DNA of 45,647 nt, taken from assembly GCA_964519015.1 (NCBI GenBank), contig CAZFHZ010000011.1, positions 1-45,647 on the forward strand, in the 5' to 3' direction. Origin of the DNA: CAZFHZ01 sp964519015. Its GTDB lineage: Bacteria > Blakebacterota > Blakebacteria > Blakebacterales > CAYUVJ01. Shown here piece by piece: positions 43,012 to 45,647 of this stretch (its first letter is position 1; each line of letters begins with the position of its first letter). The position numbers and the translations under genes were made by a program. The notes beneath the pieces are model-generated. The model searched no databases. It was not told the DNA's origin and saw nothing but the letters and a program-made list of their open reading frames with translations.

Positions 43012-44322
43012 ATGTCCCCCCTCCCGTTGAGCCGCCGCGCTTTCCTAGACCGCACCGCGCTGGCCGCCGCCACCGTCTCCCTGGCCCCGGCGGGCCTGGA
43101 GCGGGTGCTGGCCGCCTCCGCCGAGCTGCAGGGGGTCCCCCCCGAGGAAGCGGCCCGGGACGAGGTCTACTGGGCCCAGATCCAGCGGGCCTTCGCGGTC
43201 GACCGGGGGATGATCAACCTGAACAACGGCGGGGTCTGCCCGACCCCGATCTACGTCCACGACGCGCTCAAGCGCTACCTCGACGTCCAGAACATGACCC
43301 CGGCCAAGTGGATGTGGGGCTACCTCGACCCGGAGATCGAGACCGCCCGCTGGCGGCTGGCCCAGTTGGGGGATTGCGACCCCGAGGAGGTGGCCATCAA
43401 GCGCAACGCCAGCGAGGCGCTCGAGTACGCCCAGTTCGGGCTCGACTTCCAGAGGGGGGACGAGGTACTGACCACCGACCAGGACTACCCCCGCATGATC
43501 ACCACCTGGCGGCAGCGCGAGCTGCGGGACGGTATCAAGCTCGTCCAGTTCCCCGTGCCCACCCCGCCTAAAGACCCGCTCGATCTGGCCCGCGCCTTCG
43601 AACGCAACCTCACCCCGCGTACCAAGGTCATCCTGGTCAGCCACGTGGTCAACATCACCGGCCAGATCTACCCGGTGAAGGAGATCTGCCAGATGGCCCA
43701 CCGCCGCGGCCTGCAGGTGATCTGCGACGGGGCCCACGCCTTCGCCCACTTCCCCTTCAGCCTGCACGAACTGGAGTGCGACTACTACGGCACCAGCCTG
43801 CACAAGTGGCTGACCGCTCCGATCGGCACCGGCCTGCTCTACGTGCGCCGGGACCGGATCAAGGAGCTCTGGCCGCTCATGGCCGCCGCCGACCCGAAGT
43901 CGGAGAACATCCGCAAGTTCGAGGAGATCGGCACCCACCCGGCCGCCCTCTTCCACGCCATCAACGAGGCGGTCATCTTCCACCAGGGGATCGGCGGGGA
44001 GCGGAAGGCGGCCCGGCTCCACTACCTCAAGCTGCGCTGGGCCGAGCGCCTGGTGAAGCACGACCGGATCTACCTGCGCATGAACCTCGACCCGAAGCAG
44101 TCGGTCGGGCTGGGCACGGTCGGCATCACGGGGATCGCACCGGGGGCGCTGGCCAACCACATGTGGGACCGCTACAAGATCCTGGTCGTCCCGATCGGTC
44201 ACAAGGACGTGCAGGCGATCCGGGTCACCCCCAACGTCTACACCACCCTGGAGGAGATCGACCGCTTCGGCGACGCCATGGAGGCGGTGCTGCGCAACGG
44301 CCTGCCGGACTCAGGACACTAG
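43012..44322 (+). CDS. Tat-exported class V aminotransferase-like PLP enzyme
   Basis: The 436-residue protein begins with a twin-arginine signal (SRRAFLDRTALAAATVS, Arg8-Arg9), so it is exported folded. The body is a class V fold-type I PLP enzyme like isopenicillin-N epimerase/cysteine desulfurase. INLNNGG binds phosphate, Asp239 (VICDGAHA) contacts the PLP nitrogen, and Lys265 (GTSLHKWLTAP) is the Schiff-base lysine. There is no catalytic Cys loop, so desulfurase activity is doubtful. It has its own promoter. Substrate unknown. Confidence 0.88.
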   Translation: MSPLPLSRRAFLDRTALAAATVSLAPAGLERVLAASAELQGVPPEEAARDEVYWAQIQRAFAVDRGMINLNNGGVCPTPIYVHDALKRYLDVQNMTPAKWMWGYLDPEIETARWRLAQLGDCDPEEVAIKRNASEALEYAQFGLDFQRGDEVLTTDQDYPRMITTWRQRELRDGIKLVQFPVPTPPKDPLDLARAFERNLTPRTKVILVSHVVNITGQIYPVKEICQMAHRRGLQVICDGAHAFAHFPFSLHELECDYYGTSLHKWLTAPIGTGLLYVRRDRIKELWPLMAAADPKSENIRKFEEIGTHPAALFHAINEAVIFHQGIGGERKAARLHYLKLRWAERLVKHDRIYLRMNLDPKQSVGLGTVGITGIAPGALANHMWDRYKILVVPIGHKDVQAIRVTPNVYTTLEEIDRFGDAMEAVLRNGLPDSGH

Positions 44323-44637
44323 TCCCCCCGGCCGATCCGATCGGCTCCATACCAGGGTGGTCGCCTCCCCACCCGGTTCTGGTAATTGTAAATCGAATTT
44401 ACAATTTCCCGATGAGCCGCCCTGTAATCCTCGCCCTTCCACCCTTCCACCCGGGATTACCGGGGACCATCAGGGCAAGCCGGACTGAAGGGCGGATCAA
44501 TGGCCTAAACACGAGAGAGGATCCATTCGTTCGTGCGGCGTCAACCGTGACGTTCGCGGGTACCGGAAGCTCCGCTGGTTGCGATCGCCTCACTCCACAG
44601 TTTTCCTCCCGAACCGGCGTCCAGAGATACTGAAAGC
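44323..44637. other. 315-bp gene-free stretch with AT-rich palindrome
   Basis: No gene is supported here. It holds one perfect inverted repeat (44384-44406) and otherwise stop-rich sequence of lower GC. It marks the change from the dense operon DNA to the fragmentary right end. Confidence 0.6.
44384..44406. repeat. Perfect 10-bp inverted repeat, operator-like
   Basis: AATTGTAAAT (44384-44393), spacer CGA, ATTTACAATT (44397-44406). It is the most AT-rich perfect palindrome in the window and looks like a repressor site, yet no intact gene begins just after it. It may be the orphan regulatory region of a lost gene. Confidence 0.6.
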
Positions 44638-45177
44638 GTGTATATCGGCGGCGCGTTGAGCTTCGACCTGGTGGCTGGGCTCCTGGTGGTACCCGATCAG
44701 AAGCAGACGAAGATCCATCTGTTCTCGGTGGACGGGACGTATCTCCGCTCGTTCGGCCGGTACGGCTTCGGTCCCGGGGAGCTGGATGTGATCACCTTCC
44801 TGCGCGCCGATCCGGACGGGGAAGGGTTCTGGGTAGTATCCAACGTCGGTAACATGCTCATCCATCTCACCCTGGCGTACGAGTATATGGGCGGATTCCG
44901 GCTGCCGTTCTCGGGCACCGCGTCGTTCCTTCCACTCACCGGCGGGCGGATCGTCATGATTGTCGGAGAAGGTGCCGCGGAGGGATCTTTGGTCTGTCTC
45001 GAAGATGATGGAGAACTGGTGTGGCGGGCTTCACCCCCGTTGGAGATCGCAGGGAGTAGAGGCTTCCTTCCGCTCGTCAACAGATCGTTGAATGCCGACG
45101 ACATATTCCGGGCGGCGCTCTTGGTCAAAACGAGCTTGTCACCGGACCAGATCCATATCGTACAGGAGGTTCGTTGA
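44638..45177 (+). pseudogene. Fragment of a 6-bladed beta-propeller protein
   Basis: The 179-codon frame contains IHLFSVDGTYLRSFGRYGFGPGELD and further blades typical of 6-bladed NHL-like propellers. Full members are ~330-400 residues with a signal peptide. Here the N-terminus begins mid-blade at a GTG without a ribosome-binding site, and the frame is open ~29 codons upstream to a TGA at 44548 with no signal. The C-terminus stops early, overlapping the convergent ATPase by 39 bp. It is most likely a truncated remnant. Confidence 0.6.
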
Positions 45178-45647
45178 TCCGGTGCGTTCGGAACGCTCAA
45201 GGTGCCACTGCTCGAATAGCTGCTGCGCTTGGTACTGGCGCAGGATAAACGGACCCAGGAGGGGCACAGCAAATGAATATTTCCCGTGACGGTTCTTATA
45301 GACGAGACCGGCATCTCCGAGTGCCGACAGCATCTGGTTCGCGTGGCTGCCGCTGAACGGCTTCTCGAGGATTTCCTTTGATGCTTCAACCACTTCCTGG
45401 ACGGTGAACTCGGCATCGGCGTTGGGCAGCCTGGCGATTACTAGAAGCAGGTCTCGTTGTCTATCGGTTACTCGCCCCCATCGCCCTGCGAAGAAGTCCG
45501 TATCCAGCTTCCGGATGATGCTCTCCATCGGCACCGCGGGCGGTTCACCTGCTCCGACCTTCTGGATGAATGCGTCATAGGCTTCTCTGCAGATGTATTG
45601 AATGAAGTACGGATAACCGCCGGAGTTTCTAACGATGAGTTCTACGG
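45139..45647 (-). CDS. C-terminal part of an AAA-family ATPase (5' part beyond window)
   Basis: The frame is open to the window edge (169 codons), so the N-terminal nucleotide-binding region is missing. Visible are the end of an AAA lid (GGYPYFIQYICREAYDAFI) and a winged helix (WGRVTDRQRDLLLVIARLPNADAEFTVQEVVEAS, then SGSHANQMLSALGDAGLVYKNRHGKYSF). This matches ORC/CDC6-like 'ATP-binding protein' families often found in accessory DNA. GC is lower than in the operons to the left. An in-frame ATG at 45534 exists but would discard conserved residues. Confidence 0.75.
   Translation of the reverse strand, partial: VELIVRNSGGYPYFIQYICREAYDAFIQKVGAGEPPAVPMESIIRKLDTDFFAGRWGRVTDRQRDLLLVIARLPNADAEFTVQEVVEASKEILEKPFSGSHANQMLSALGDAGLVYKNRHGKYSFAVPLLGPFILRQYQAQQLFEQWHLERSERTGSTNLLYDMDLVR

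Overview
This 45.6 kb window is GC-rich, densely coding bacterial DNA from a Gram-negative-type (diderm) organism. It contains many Lys/Ser-type exported lipoproteins, a BamD-like protein, a CpoB/YbgF-like protein, a beta-barrel outer-membrane protein, HtrA and a CpxP/Spy-like protein. Two loci pair a PadR regulator with a large MacB/FtsX permease of the 'acidobacterial duplicated orphan permease' type. The enhancer-binding protein and the histidine kinase (H-box AHQFGTP) resemble those of the Bacteroidetes/Gemmatimonadetes side of the tree. Together with the 6-bladed-propeller fragment this suggests Gemmatimonadota or a neighbouring phylum. That placement is inference; no rRNA is present. A 10-N run at 14802-14811 marks a scaffold gap, so this is probably a draft or metagenome assembly.

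Layout. 1-3435 (minus): a lipoprotein, an ECF sigma factor, its zinc-finger anti-sigma factor and an exported protein cut by the window edge. 3704-6741 (plus): PadR plus permease. 6826-8173 (plus): endonuclease III and a histidine-phosphatase enzyme. 8176-10478 (minus): an Fe-S-type Rrf2 regulator, then a second sigma / anti-sigma / Spy-like operon. 10633-12623 (plus): a HAD phosphatase and homoserine kinase. 12762-15786 (plus): a second PadR plus permease pair. 15836-16701 (minus): a DUF433/DUF5615 toxin-antitoxin pair. 16862-17704 (minus): MutM. 17916-18626 (plus): a methyltransferase. 18639-23728 (minus): a complete five-gene oligopeptide/nickel-type ABC importer. 23844-24953 (plus): a glycosyltransferase, followed by tRNA-Phe(GAA) and tRNA-Thr(CGU).

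25390-31248 (plus) carries a hexose-phosphate mutase, MoeA, a sigma-54 activator and HtrA, closed by a strong stem-loop. 31384-32549 holds a pilin-like protein, an FmdB zinc ribbon and a small lipoprotein. 32886-35341 holds a DNRLRE lipoprotein and a beta-barrel protein behind a 336-bp structured leader. From 35397 a long co-directional run follows: CpoB-like, BamD-like, NadD, SerRS, class II aldolase, histidine kinase, D-aminoacyl-tRNA deacylase, a glycosyl-hydrolase-like protein and an unknown helical protein. Most of its junctions overlap. It is followed by a Tat-exported PLP enzyme under its own promoter.

The right end (44323-45647) is different. It has lower GC, a perfect AT-rich palindrome, a doubly truncated 6-bladed beta-propeller fragment and, convergently, the C-terminal part of an AAA ATPase. 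It looks like a rearrangement or insertion scar.

I saw no CRISPR array, transposase, phage gene or rRNA. Several start codons were reassigned on evidence: TTG for mutM (needed for the catalytic N-terminal proline), ATC for dtd, and GTG for the ABC binding protein. No clearly new multi-gene system stands out. The best leads are the structured leader at 32.55-32.89 kb, the right-end scar, the operator-like repeats beside the Rrf2 and toxin-antitoxin genes, and the exported PLP enzyme.
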